Source: an uncultured Actinotalea sp. (GTDB taxonomy: Bacteria > Actinomycetota > Actinomycetes > Actinomycetales > Cellulomonadaceae). Taken from it: a stretch of 14,506 bases of DNA. Position numbers and translations under genes: made by a program. Under the pieces are notes generated by a model. It searched no databases and was not told the origin of the DNA. It saw only the letters and a list, made by a program, of their open reading frames with translations. Positions 1-5,973 of the stretch are shown here, one piece after another (within the stretch, counting starts at the first letter, position 1; every line of letters starts with the position of its first letter). The DNA is taken from assembly GCF_946885855.1 (NCBI RefSeq), contig NZ_CAMPHH010000057.1, forward strand, positions 1 to 14,506, written 5' to 3'.

Positions 1-117
1 GCTGGGGGCGGGCCCGGGTGCACGGCCCCCCGAGCCGTCCTGTCCCGAGGCGTCACGGCGCGCGGGAAGAGTCACGCCGTCACGCTAACGGCGGACGACG
101 GCGAGCCGGGGCTGGCG

Positions 118-156
118 CGCCGGAGCGCCGCGCCGGAGTGCCGCGGCCGAGTGCCG
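118..156. repeat. Three 13-bp tandem repeat units
   Basis: Three adjacent 13-base units read CGCCGGAGCGCCG, CGCCGGAGTGCCG and CGGCCGAGTGCCG; the second differs from the first at one position and the third from the second at two. A 13-base period is not a multiple of three, which fits non-coding DNA. No function can be assigned. Confidence 0.6.
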
Positions 157-296
157 CGGCGGGCACCGCCCGGGTCGGGGGCGGCTACCGGACAGCGGGA
201 CCCGCACTTCCGGACCGGCAGCCGGGCCAGGGACCGCGGGGCCTCGGACGCGGCGAGAGCCGGGGACGACCTCACCGAGCAGCGACCGGACATGAA

Positions 297-337
297 GACG
301 GTCCGCACCGCGCAGGGGGCAGGCGATGCGGACCGTC
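297..337. repeat. Perfect 11-bp inverted repeat (hairpin, 19-nt loop)
   Basis: GACGGTCCGCA at 297-307 is the exact reverse complement of TGCGGACCGTC at 327-337, with a 19-base spacer. The core GACCGTC occurs again at 364-370. There is no T-tract on the right, so a classic intrinsic terminator is not shown. It could instead be a U-less terminator for a gene beyond the left edge, an operator, or a structured RNA element. Only the inverted repeat itself is directly seen. Confidence 0.6.
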
Positions 338-370
338 GCGAGAAGTATGGCGCCGCCGGTGGGGACCGTC

Positions 371-386
371 AAACGCGGAAACGCGG
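371..386. repeat. 8-bp tandem duplication
   Basis: AAACGCGG occurs twice head to tail (371-378 and 379-386), just before the AT-richer segment upstream of the oxygenase gene. It may be chance or a duplicated binding site. Confidence 0.4.
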
Positions 387-632
387 GCGGACGACTGAAA
401 CGGTTGATCTCGACCAGTCACAACGCTCGATACATCGACTCTCATCGCTGGAGCAACGATTTTCGCAGAAGCGGACCGCTCTCACCGGGCGTCATGCAAG
501 CGTTCCCACGCCAGAGCGACGGGAAGCGTCGAGTCCCACCCGAGGGGTGGCACCGCGCCGTCGTGACTGCGCCCGACAGCCTGCCGTGACGCGGGCCCGA
601 CGCGACGCGCCGGCCCGCGAGAGGATGGGGAG

Positions 633-1619
633 GTGCTCACGCGGCTGCGCTCCCGGGTCGGCGCCTTCCTCCCGGCACCCCCGGCGGCGGGCGCCCCGGG
701 CGACCCCGGCCTGTTCGGCCCCGGCACCGCCGCGTGGCGGATCGGCCGCGAGCGCGCCCTGCTTCTCGCCGGTCCCGCCGCGCTCCTCCTCCAAGTCGCC
801 CACCCCCTCGTCGGGGTCGGCGTGGCCGCGCACAGCGACTTCACGGCCGACCCGCTGCGGCGGCTGCGCGGGACGCTCGAGGCGGTGCTCACCGTGACGT
901 TCGGGGACCACGATCAGGCGCTGGCCGCAGCGCGCGCGGTCGGCCGGCAGCACGCGCCGGTCCGGGGCGCCCTCACCGCCGACGCGGGCCCCTTCCCCGT
1001 GGGCACGCCCTACCGCGCCCAGGACCCGGCGCTCGCCCAGTGGGTGTGGGCGACCCTGGTGTGGTCCGCGCTGCAGGCGACCCGGGCCGTCGTCGGCCCC
1101 GTGCCCCCTGCGGAGGCCGACGCCTACGTCCGCGACATGGTCCGCTTCGGCCGGCTCTTCGCCGTCCCGTCGCACGCGCCCGCCGACGCCGCGTCGCTCG
1201 AGGTGTACGTGCGGGACCAGGTCGACCACGTCCTCGCCGTCGGCCCGACGGCGCGCGGGCTCGCCGACCGCATCCTGCATCCGCAGCCGCCCTTGCGGCC
1301 GCGGCCGCTGCGGCCCGTGCCGGCCCTGCTCGCCGCCGCGCTGCTGCCGGAGGAGGTCCGCGCCGCGTACCGCCTCCCGTGGCGGCGCCGGGAGCGGGTC
1401 ACCTGGGGCGTGCTGCGGCCGGTGCTGCGCCTCACGCTCCGGCTGCTGCCGCGCTCGGCGCGGGAGTGGCCGCACGCCCGGGTCGCCCGGGAGCGGCTCG
1501 GCCGCGCGGAGGGCGCACACGGACGCGGGGCTGCCCGGTCCGGGGCCGCCGACGCCCGGGTGACGAGCGCCGGGCCGCTCAGCGCATCGGGTACCAGCGG
1601 GCCCCGAACCGGCGGGTGA
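633..1619 (+). CDS. MpaB-type oxygenase (DUF2236 family)
   Basis: The 328-residue protein belongs to the DUF2236 / MpaB family, which includes the heme-dependent latex-clearing rubber oxygenases and the fungal oxygenase MpaB; the substrate of most bacterial members is unknown. Visible family features are the N-terminal RIGRERALLLAGPAALLLQV segment (about 36-55), the AHPLVGVGVAAHSDF block with His57, the DPLRRLRGTLEAVLTVTFG segment (73-91) and VGRQHAPVRG with His107. The two histidines are conserved in the family and are candidate metal or heme ligands (inference). The start is GTG at 633: GAGAGG at 619-624 gives a suitable ribosome-binding site with 8 nt spacing. The last ~35 residues are low-complexity Gly/Ala/Ser and overlap the convergent gene ending at 1579, so the tail may not be structured. 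No close operon partner is visible. The family call is firm; the reaction is not. Confidence 0.9.
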   Translation: MLTRLRSRVGAFLPAPPAAGAPGDPGLFGPGTAAWRIGRERALLLAGPAALLLQVAHPLVGVGVAAHSDFTADPLRRLRGTLEAVLTVTFGDHDQALAAARAVGRQHAPVRGALTADAGPFPVGTPYRAQDPALAQWVWATLVWSALQATRAVVGPVPPAEADAYVRDMVRFGRLFAVPSHAPADAASLEVYVRDQVDHVLAVGPTARGLADRILHPQPPLRPRPLRPVPALLAAALLPEEVRAAYRLPWRRRERVTWGVLRPVLRLTLRLLPRSAREWPHARVARERLGRAEGAHGRGAARSGAADARVTSAGPLSASGTSGPRTGG

Positions 1620-1869
1620 CGCGGCTCGTCTCGACGTCGACGAGCTCGTCGACCCGGGCGACGACGGCACGCCCCACGCCCGCGGCGGTCAGGTCGTCGG
1701 GGGCCTCGTACCGCACCGTGAGGCGGGGCTGCCCGCGGACGACTTCCAACGCGGTGCCCTCGACCGGGGTCAGCGCCCGCGCGGCGTCGGCCGCTGCGGG
1801 CAGCACCGTCGCCGGGTCCACGCCGCGGTGCAGCATCCCCACCACCATGCGGACGCGGTAGGAGGGCAC
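1579..1869 (-). CDS. Unrecognised 96-residue protein
   Basis: I do not recognise a family. The frame starts at GTG 1869 and encodes a soluble-looking protein with no signal peptide or membrane segment, containing alternating hydrophobic strands (EVVRGQPRLTVRYEA, then GVGRAVVARVDELVDVETSR) that suggest a small alpha/beta fold. Its last 41 bases run antiparallel through the end of the oxygenase gene. It begins only 18 nt after the TauE stop but seems to have its own promoter: TACCGT lies 6 nt before the GTG and no Shine-Dalgarno is visible, as expected for a leaderless message. Base composition and a plausible amino-acid mix support coding, but without a homology search it stays hypothetical. 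Confidence 0.7.
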   Translation of the reverse strand: MPSYRVRMVVGMLHRGVDPATVLPAAADAARALTPVEGTALEVVRGQPRLTVRYEAPDDLTAAGVGRAVVARVDELVDVETSRVTRRFGARWYPMR

Positions 1870-1875
1870 CGGCCG

Positions 1876-1881
1876 ACGGTA
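1876..1881 (-). promoter_or_regulatory. Candidate leaderless -10 box for the 1869 gene
   Basis: The minus strand reads TACCGT, then six bases, then the GTG at 1869. This matches the actinobacterial TAnnnT -10 element at a distance that would place the transcription start on the start codon. No good -35 is seen 17-18 bp upstream. Confidence 0.4.
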
Positions 1882-1887
1882 CGCGGC

Positions 1888-2757
1888 TCAGCGCACGACG
1901 AGCCACACCCCGGCGGCGGCGGTCGCCGCCAGGGCGATGACGCGGAAGACCTCGACCGACATGCCGCGCACGAGGCGCCGCCCGAGCAGCGCACCGGCGA
2001 CGGCCCCCGGGGTGATGGCGGCGCTCACGAGGAGCGACTCGGCCGTGATGAGGCCGAGCCCCACGCTGAACGGCACCTTGAGGAGGTTCACCGCGGCGAA
2101 GAACCACGAGACGGTGCCGAGGAAGCCGAGCACCCCGACCTGCATGCGGAGCAGGTACAGCGTCATCATCGGGCCGCCCGCGTTCGCGACCATGGTGGAC
2201 AGCCCGGCACCCGCGCCCAGCAGCAGGGCGACGGGTCCCGCGGCGCTCGCCGGCGCGTCGTCGGCCCCCACGGGCGCGGTGCTCCCGGCCGAGGCGGCAC
2301 CGCCGTCTGCCGCGAGGTCGGCGCGTGCACGCGAGGTCGGCGCGGAGGACGGCCGACCTCGCTCGGGACCGCCGACCTCGCGGGCGGGGCCGCGCGGACG
2401 GCGGCGCCGCGTCAGCGCGCCGGCGACGCTGAGCAGGAGCACCGCGCCGATGACCCGGGTGACGACCGCGGGGTCCGCGAACCGGATGAGCGCCCACCCC
2501 GCGGCCAGCCCGACGACGACGCTCGGCAGGAGCCGCAGCAGGACGCCGCGGTCCGCGTGCCGCCCGTAGAGCACGATCGCGAAGACGTCGACGACGAGGA
2601 GGACCGGCAGCGCGACACCGGTCGACGGCACGGGCGGCAGGACCGTCGCCAGCAGCGCGACGCCGAACGCGCTGATCGCGGGCACGGCGGTCTTGGAGAC
2701 GCCGAAGACGAACGCCGCGACCAGGCCGACCGCGACGACCGTCGCCGTGAGCTCCAC
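1888..2757 (-). CDS. TauE/SafE-type sulfite/anion exporter
   Basis: This 289-residue integral membrane protein belongs to the TauE/SafE family (formerly DUF81), transporters linked to export of sulfite, sulfoacetate or other small organic anions. The first half carries the typical GVSKTAVPAIS motif (19-29) and PVLLVVDVFAIVLYGRHAD (51-69); the second half repeats the pattern with GLSTMVANAGGPMMTLYLL (185-203) and a third helix pair ending at the C terminus. About eight membrane helices are expected. The two halves are joined by an unusually long Arg/Pro/Ala/Ser-rich loop (about 117-173) whose DNA holds a symmetric four-copy repeat. The start at GTG 2757 is chosen because MELTATVVAVGLVAAFVFG begins directly with the first helix and a TACCGT box lies 7 nt upstream; GTG at 2781 is an alternative. 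Substrate is unknown and no sulfur genes lie nearby. Confidence 0.9.
   Translation of the reverse strand: MELTATVVAVGLVAAFVFGVSKTAVPAISAFGVALLATVLPPVPSTGVALPVLLVVDVFAIVLYGRHADRGVLLRLLPSVVVGLAAGWALIRFADPAVVTRVIGAVLLLSVAGALTRRRRPRGPAREVGGPERGRPSSAPTSRARADLAADGGAASAGSTAPVGADDAPASAAGPVALLLGAGAGLSTMVANAGGPMMTLYLLRMQVGVLGFLGTVSWFFAAVNLLKVPFSVGLGLITAESLLVSAAITPGAVAGALLGRRLVRGMSVEVFRVIALAATAAAGVWLVVR
2311..2382. repeat. Symmetric four-copy inverted/direct repeat inside the TauE gene
   Basis: GCGAGGTCGGC occurs at 2312-2322 and 2331-2341, and its reverse complement at 2352-2362 and 2371-2381. Each pair is offset by 19 bp and all four are symmetric about position 2346.5, so the 72 bp can form a long interrupted hairpin with arms of about 13 and 11 bp. 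The first two copies share 15 identical bases. The array encodes roughly residues 126-149 of the cytosolic linker of the exporter without breaking the frame. One further copy of the 11-mer occurs at 8541-8551, so part of the signal may be compositional. It resembles a REP-like palindromic element that landed in a tolerant loop (inference). Confidence 0.6.
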
Positions 2758-2764
2758 GGTCCGG

Positions 2765-2770
2765 ACGGTA
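2765..2770 (-). promoter_or_regulatory. Candidate leaderless -10 box for the TauE gene
   Basis: TACCGT on the minus strand is followed by seven bases and then GTG 2757. No Shine-Dalgarno is present between box and start, which fits a leaderless transcript. A -35 match is not evident. Confidence 0.4.
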
Positions 2771-2835
2771 CCCGCGTGCACGCCGACGTCCCGCACCGGC
2801 CGGGCTCCCGCCCCCCGTCGGCCCACGGCGCGCCG

Positions 2836-2865
2836 GTGGCACGACACCCGGCGGCGTCCTAGCGT
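2836..2865 (+). promoter_or_regulatory. Candidate promoter for the 2893 membrane protein gene
   Basis: GTGGCA (2836-2841, four of six matches to TTGACA) and TAGCGT (2860-2865) are separated by 18 bp and lie 27 nt before the ATG at 2893. A purine-rich GGCGGGACGGGGG stretch between them and the start can serve as ribosome-binding site. Prediction by eye only. Confidence 0.4.
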
Positions 2866-2892
2866 CCGGCACAGCGGCGGGACGGGGGCGTG

Positions 2893-3837
2893 ATGACCGA
2901 GGAGGGCACGGGTGGGGCGCCGGTCCGCGCGCTCAGCCTCTCGACCGTGCGGACGTACCGGTACCTGCGGCTGTCGGTCGTGGCCCTCGCGCTGCTGCTG
3001 GCGGTGTCCCTGACGCTCGAGGTGGCGCGGGCCGGCGGGACGCTGCTCGGGTCGATCAGCGCGTACTTCTACTCCCCCGTCGGCGCGGTGCTGGTCGGCG
3101 CGCTCGTGGCCATCGGGCCGGCGCTCATCGCGATCGCCGGCCGGCCCGGCGCCGAGGACACGCTGCTCAACCTGGCGGGCATGCTCGTCCCGGTCGTCGC
3201 GTTCGTGCCCACGCCGGTCGCCCCGGACGCCCTCACCGCCGCGGCGTCCACGGCCGGGCCCGCGCCCCGGACGCCCGCAACCTGCCCCTCCGGCGCGGCG
3301 CGCTGCGTCCCGCCGGAGCTCGTCCCGGCGGTGGAGAACAACGTCGCGGCGCTGCTGGTCGTCGGTGCGGTGGGGATCGCCGTCGCCGCGCGCCTGGTGC
3401 TGGGGAGCGGCTCGAGCCGCGCCGCCCGGTGGGGGCTGGCGGCGGCCGCCGGGGTGTGGGCGGCGTTCGGCGCCTGGTTCCTGCTGGGCCCGCGCGAGGC
3501 GTTCCTCGCCGCGGCCCACTACGCGGCAGCGGTCCCGTTCTTCGGTCTCGTCGCCGCGGTCGCGGTGCTCGACGCCGTCCGGGTGCGGACGCGGACGCGG
3601 GTCCGCGTGCTCAGCACGCGCCAGTTCTCCGGGGCCTACGGGGCGATCGCCGTCGGCATGGTGGGGACGATCGCCGTGGCGGGCGGCGTCGCGGCGGCGG
3701 CGGCCTGGACGCCGTTCTCCGCACCCGACGGGTGGGTGCTCGTGGTCGAGGCGGTGCTCCTCGTCCTCTTCACCGTCTTCTGGGGGCTGCAGACCGCGGA
3801 GAACTGGGAGGACGGCGTCCCGGACCCGGTGCGGTGA
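2893..3837 (+). CDS. Conserved multi-pass membrane protein, unknown function
   Basis: The 314-residue protein has about eight predicted membrane helices (roughly 26-45, 61-81, 90-109, 149-169, 177-198, 203-229, 247-269, 279-299). Blocks such as SISAYFYSPVGAVLVGAL, EDTLLNLAGMLVPVVAFVPT and the C-terminal LQTAENWEDG look like a hypothetical membrane protein group that I recall from actinobacteria but cannot name. An extracytoplasmic or loop segment around 120-140 is Pro/Ala-rich and holds two cysteines (TCPSGAARC) that could form a disulfide. The GTG at 2890 directly precedes the ATG and could also be used. The gene is divergent from the TauE gene with 135 bp between them, and convergent with CorA 22 bp downstream. 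No function can be inferred from the context. Confidence 0.85.
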   Translation: MTEEGTGGAPVRALSLSTVRTYRYLRLSVVALALLLAVSLTLEVARAGGTLLGSISAYFYSPVGAVLVGALVAIGPALIAIAGRPGAEDTLLNLAGMLVPVVAFVPTPVAPDALTAAASTAGPAPRTPATCPSGAARCVPPELVPAVENNVAALLVVGAVGIAVAARLVLGSGSSRAARWGLAAAAGVWAAFGAWFLLGPREAFLAAAHYAAAVPFFGLVAAVAVLDAVRVRTRTRVRVLSTRQFSGAYGAIAVGMVGTIAVAGGVAAAAAWTPFSAPDGWVLVVEAVLLVLFTVFWGLQTAENWEDGVPDPVR

Positions 3838-3859
3838 CGCACCCGCCCGCCCGCCGCGG

Positions 3860-4864
3860 TCAGAGCCAGCCGTTGCGCCGGAACGAGCGGTACAGCGTCG
3901 CGCACGCCGTCGCGATGACCGCGAGCACGAGGAAGTACCCGTAGCGCCACTCCAGCTCGGGGATGTGCTCGAAGTTCATGCCGTAGACGCCGGCGACCGC
4001 CGTGGGCACGAGCGCGATCGCGGCCCAGGCGGAGATCTTCCGCATGTCCTCGTTCTGCCGCAGCGCGATCCGGCTCTGCGCCGTCGCGACCCGGGCCGTG
4101 TTGGCCTGGAGCACGTCGGACAGCAACCGGTCGATCGACTCGAGCTGGTCCGTGGCGCGCAGGACGTGGTCGTGGATGTCGCGGAAGTGGTGGGCCGTCG
4201 AGTCCGGCACGTGCCCGACGGAAGCCGTGGCCAGGTGCTCGAACGGGCGGGCCAGCGGCACCAGCGCACGCCGGAAGTCCGCCACCTCGCGCTTGAGCTT
4301 GTAGATCCGCTGCGCGTGGTCGCCCTCGCCGGCACCGAAGACCTGCTCCTCGATCTCGTCGACGTCCTCCCCGATGAGCTCGAGCACCTCCTCGTACTGG
4401 TCGACCACCAGGTCGGCCGCCCGGTAGAGGACCAGGCTCGGCCCGAAGTCGGCCAGCGACGGGTGGGCCCCGCCGTCGAGCTCCCTGCGGACGGCGGCGA
4501 GCACGTCGCTGGTCCCGTGGCGCACCGTGATGACGAAGTGCGGACCGAGGAACAGGGCGATCTCGCTGACCTCGACGACCTCCTCGCGGTCGACGTACCG
4601 CACCGGCTTGAGCACCGCGAAGAGGACCTCGCCGTAGGACTCGACCTTCGGGCGCTGGTGCGCGCGCACGGCGTCCTCGACGGCGAGCGGGGGGAGGTCG
4701 AACTGCGCGGCGACGTCGGCGATGTCCTGGTGCGTCGGCTGCTGCAGGCCGATCCACACGAACCCCTCGGTCCGCGCCCCCGCGGCGGCGGCCTCGCTCA
4801 GCGGGATCCGGCCGCCCTGGCGCACCCCCCGCTCGTAGACCCCGCAGTCCCCGATGCTGTCCAC
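3860..4864 (-). CDS. corA: CorA-family magnesium/cobalt transporter
   Basis: This is a CorA-type divalent cation channel, about 334 residues, that would work as a homopentamer in the membrane. The long cytosolic N-terminal part (VWIGLQQPTHQDIADVAAQF, then RPKVESYGEVLFAVLKPVRY and FVITVRHG) is the usual alpha/beta funnel. The helical stalk runs through IGEDVDEIEEQVFG and HDHVLRATDQLESIDRLLSD. Near the C terminus comes the first membrane helix with the signature YGMNFEHIPEL (GMN about 40 residues from the end), then the second helix and a basic RRNGWL tail. GTG 4873 extends the frame three codons upstream. I prefer GTG 4864 because a TACAGT box ends 7 nt before it and would overlap the 4873 codon. 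It lies 40 bp after the PTS IIA stop and could be co-transcribed with it. The family is certain; Mg2+ versus Co2+ or Ni2+ preference is not. Confidence 0.95.
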   Translation of the reverse strand: MDSIGDCGVYERGVRQGGRIPLSEAAAAGARTEGFVWIGLQQPTHQDIADVAAQFDLPPLAVEDAVRAHQRPKVESYGEVLFAVLKPVRYVDREEVVEVSEIALFLGPHFVITVRHGTSDVLAAVRRELDGGAHPSLADFGPSLVLYRAADLVVDQYEEVLELIGEDVDEIEEQVFGAGEGDHAQRIYKLKREVADFRRALVPLARPFEHLATASVGHVPDSTAHHFRDIHDHVLRATDQLESIDRLLSDVLQANTARVATAQSRIALRQNEDMRKISAWAAIALVPTAVAGVYGMNFEHIPELEWRYGYFLVLAVIATACATLYRSFRRNGWL

Positions 4865-4871
4865 GTTCCGC

Positions 4872-4877
4872 ACTGTA
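4872..4877 (-). promoter_or_regulatory. Candidate leaderless -10 box for corA
   Basis: TACAGT on the minus strand is followed by seven bases and GTG 4864, with no Shine-Dalgarno between. If real, corA can be transcribed independently of the upstream IIA gene and does not start at the GTG 4873 codon, which overlaps this box. Confidence 0.4.
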
Positions 4878-4904
4878 GGTCCGCGCGCGGCCCGTCGCCG
4901 CCGA

Positions 4905-5396
4905 TCAGGTCCACTCGAGCAGGGGTGTCCCCAGCGTCACCCGGCTGCCGGGGGCGACGAGGGGGCGCACCGCGCCGGGGTCTCCCTGGACGGCGACGAC
5001 GGGCACGACCGGCGAGCGGCCGCCCGCCGCGACGGCGCCCGGGTCCCAGCCGAGGACCGGCTCCCCCGATCGGACGCGGGCGCCCTCCGCCACGAGCAGC
5101 GTGAAGCCGGCGCCCTGCAGCTCGATCGTGTCGATGCCGAGGTGGACGAGGACGGCGCGGTGCTCGTCCAGCCGGAGCACGAAGGCGTGCGGGTGGAGCT
5201 TGATGATCGTGCCGTCGGCCGGGGCCACGACGGTCGTCGCGTCGTCCCCGCCTCCCGCGGCACCCTCGCCCCGGTCCGGGTCGACCGCCAGGCCCGGGCC
5301 GACGACGGCGCCCGCGAAGACCGGGTCCGGCACGGCGGCCAGGGCGAGCACCGTGCCGACGACGGGCGTCGTGAGGGTCAGCGAGGTCGTCGGCAC
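4905..5396 (-). CDS. Stand-alone PTS glucose-type IIA domain protein
   Basis: This 163-residue protein is a IIA(Glc)-type phosphocarrier of the sugar phosphotransferase system. It would take phosphate from HPr and pass it to a IIB domain, and may have a regulatory role. The first strands read LTTPVVGTVLALAAVPDPVFAG, followed by VVGPGLAVDP. The catalytic block contains HPHAF with His70 and VLVHLGIDTIELQGAGF with His85. The 15-residue spacing equals that of His75 and His90 in E. coli IIA(Glc), so the site looks intact. A short Gly/Asp-rich insert lies at about 41-53. GTG 5396 is chosen because GGGGAGGA sits 4 nt upstream and the domain begins right after it; the frame stays open to GTG 5450 and beyond, but that extra part does not resemble the family. 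No IIB, IIC, HPr or enzyme I gene is in the window, so its partners must be elsewhere. Confidence 0.9.
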   Translation of the reverse strand: MPTTSLTLTTPVVGTVLALAAVPDPVFAGAVVGPGLAVDPDRGEGAAGGGDDATTVVAPADGTIIKLHPHAFVLRLDEHRAVLVHLGIDTIELQGAGFTLLVAEGARVRSGEPVLGWDPGAVAAGGRSPVVPVVAVQGDPGAVRPLVAPGSRVTLGTPLLEWT

Positions 5397-5400
5397 GGCT

Positions 5401-5408
5401 TCCTCCCC
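5401..5408 (-). promoter_or_regulatory. Start-deciding ribosome-binding site of the IIA gene
   Basis: The minus strand reads GGGGAGGA with four bases before GTG 5396. It is one of the strongest Shine-Dalgarno matches in the window and marks the short form of the IIA protein as the likely product. Confidence 0.65.
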
Positions 5409-5448
5409 GGACGTCGGCAGCGCTGTCGTGGCGGCGTGATCGTCAGCC

Positions 5449-5454
5449 ACGGTA
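5449..5454 (-). promoter_or_regulatory. Candidate -10 box of the IIA (and possibly corA) unit
   Basis: TACCGT on the minus strand would give a transcript start near 5442 and a leader of about 45 nt before GTG 5396. The alternative start GTG 5450 overlaps this hexamer, which supports the shorter protein. No clear -35 is visible. Confidence 0.3.
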
Positions 5455-5520
5455 GCCCGCCGGCGGCGCAGGGGCGCTCCGTCGCAGCACGAGACGGGCG
5501 ACAGCGGCGACACTGTCCGC

Positions 5521-5874
5521 ATGGGACGACGTCGCCCGGTCGTGGGCCTCACGGTCGCGGGGTTCACCGCCGCGATCCTCGCGAGCTGTGGTGCGCCCGA
5601 CGGCGCCGGGCAGCTCCCCGACCGCGGGCCGGAGGTCTCGGGCGTCGTCGGGGCCGGCGAGGTCCCGGGCGAGCCGGTGCTCGTCGAGGCGTCGGACCCC
5701 TACTACGAGGGCATGGCGCTGCTGCGCGGGGGGCCGGTCGTCGTGCGCGGGGGCACGACGGTCTCCTCCGACGAGCTCCGCGAGGGCACCGAGGTGGACG
5801 TGTGGACGGCGGAGGCGTGCGCGGAGTCCTACCCCGTGCAGTGCGGCATCGACGCCATCCGGATCACGGACTGA
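5521..5874 (+). CDS. Small predicted lipoprotein, unknown function
   Basis: The 117-residue protein begins with a basic MGRRRP stretch and a hydrophobic segment ending in the lipobox LASC (cysteine at residue 23). It is therefore probably cleaved by signal peptidase II and anchored to the outer face of the membrane. The mature part is acidic, with short beta-prone segments (PEVSGVVGAGEVPGEPVLVE, GPVVVRGGTTVSSDELREG, TEVDVWTAEACAESYPVQCG); the last two cysteines, eleven residues apart, could pair. I do not recognise a family; a small OB-like beta barrel is possible. No good Shine-Dalgarno precedes ATG 5521, but GACACT six bases upstream is a weak leaderless -10 candidate. It is divergent from the IIA gene and convergent with the ABC export operon. 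A link to that transporter is only a guess from position. Confidence 0.75.
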   Translation: MGRRRPVVGLTVAGFTAAILASCGAPDGAGQLPDRGPEVSGVVGAGEVPGEPVLVEASDPYYEGMALLRGGPVVVRGGTTVSSDELREGTEVDVWTAEACAESYPVQCGIDAIRITD

Positions 5875-5929
5875 CGCGCCGCGCGGCGGGTCGCTGCCTC
5901 GACCGGCCGCCCTGGCGCGCGGGACCGGG

Positions 5930-5948
5930 CGGCTCGCGGGCGGAGCCG
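5930..5948. terminator. Possible hairpin between convergent genes
   Basis: CGGCTC (5930-5935) and GAGCCG (5943-5948) form a 6-bp stem with a 7-nt loop in the gap between the lipoprotein gene and the end of the ABC operon. There is no T-tract, so termination is inferred from position only. Confidence 0.3.
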
Positions 5949-5963
5949 GTAGCCGGTAGCCGG
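5944..5963. repeat. 7-bp tandem repeat (AGCCGGT, nearly three units)
   Basis: AGCCGGT at 5944-5950 and 5951-5957 is followed by AGCCGG at 5958-5963. It lies in the intergenic gap downstream of both convergent genes and may be a slippage-prone microsatellite. Confidence 0.6.
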
Positions 5964-5973
5964 CGCCCAGGCC

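Larger units (their letters stand above)
1..632. other. Gene-poor left edge, no supported coding region
   Basis: No reading frame in this 632-base stretch looks like a real protein. The open frames are arginine-, proline- and alanine-rich overlaps typical of high-GC DNA, and none matches a family I know. It contains a 13-bp tandem repeat (118-156), a perfect 11-bp inverted repeat (297-307 with 327-337), an 8-bp tandem repeat (371-386) and an AT-richer segment at about 395-480 that stands out from its surroundings. It may be a long regulatory region for the oxygenase gene, the decayed remains of a gene, or the end of a transcription unit beyond the left edge. I searched by eye for tRNA, tmRNA, SRP RNA, RNase P RNA and common riboswitch cores and found none. 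Confidence 0.5.

Noticed and set aside
520..545. T-arm-like sequence (GGGAAGCGTCGAGTCCC)
   Set aside because: The stem-loop sizes are wrong for a tRNA T-arm, and no acceptor, D or anticodon arm can be built around it.
326..589. Open frame of 87 codons in the AT-richer segment upstream of the oxygenase gene
   Set aside because: It starts inside the inverted repeat, lacks the G/C third-position bias of its neighbours and has no recognisable domain. A short foreign gene cannot be fully excluded, but I cannot support it.
151..897. Long plus-strand open frame overlapping the start of the oxygenase gene
   Set aside because: Its product is almost only Arg, Pro, Ala, Ser and Gly, the usual shadow of a high-GC gene in another frame; the overlapping DUF2236 frame is clearly real.
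2281..2400. CRISPR array, because of the regularly spaced 11-mer
   Set aside because: Units are only 11 bp, spacers about 8 bp, half the copies are inverted, and the array lies inside a coding frame; no cas genes are present.
1124..2872. 582-codon minus-strand open frame across the oxygenase, TauE and intervening genes
   Set aside because: It runs through three recognised or plausible genes in another frame and has an Arg/Pro-rich composition with no domain.
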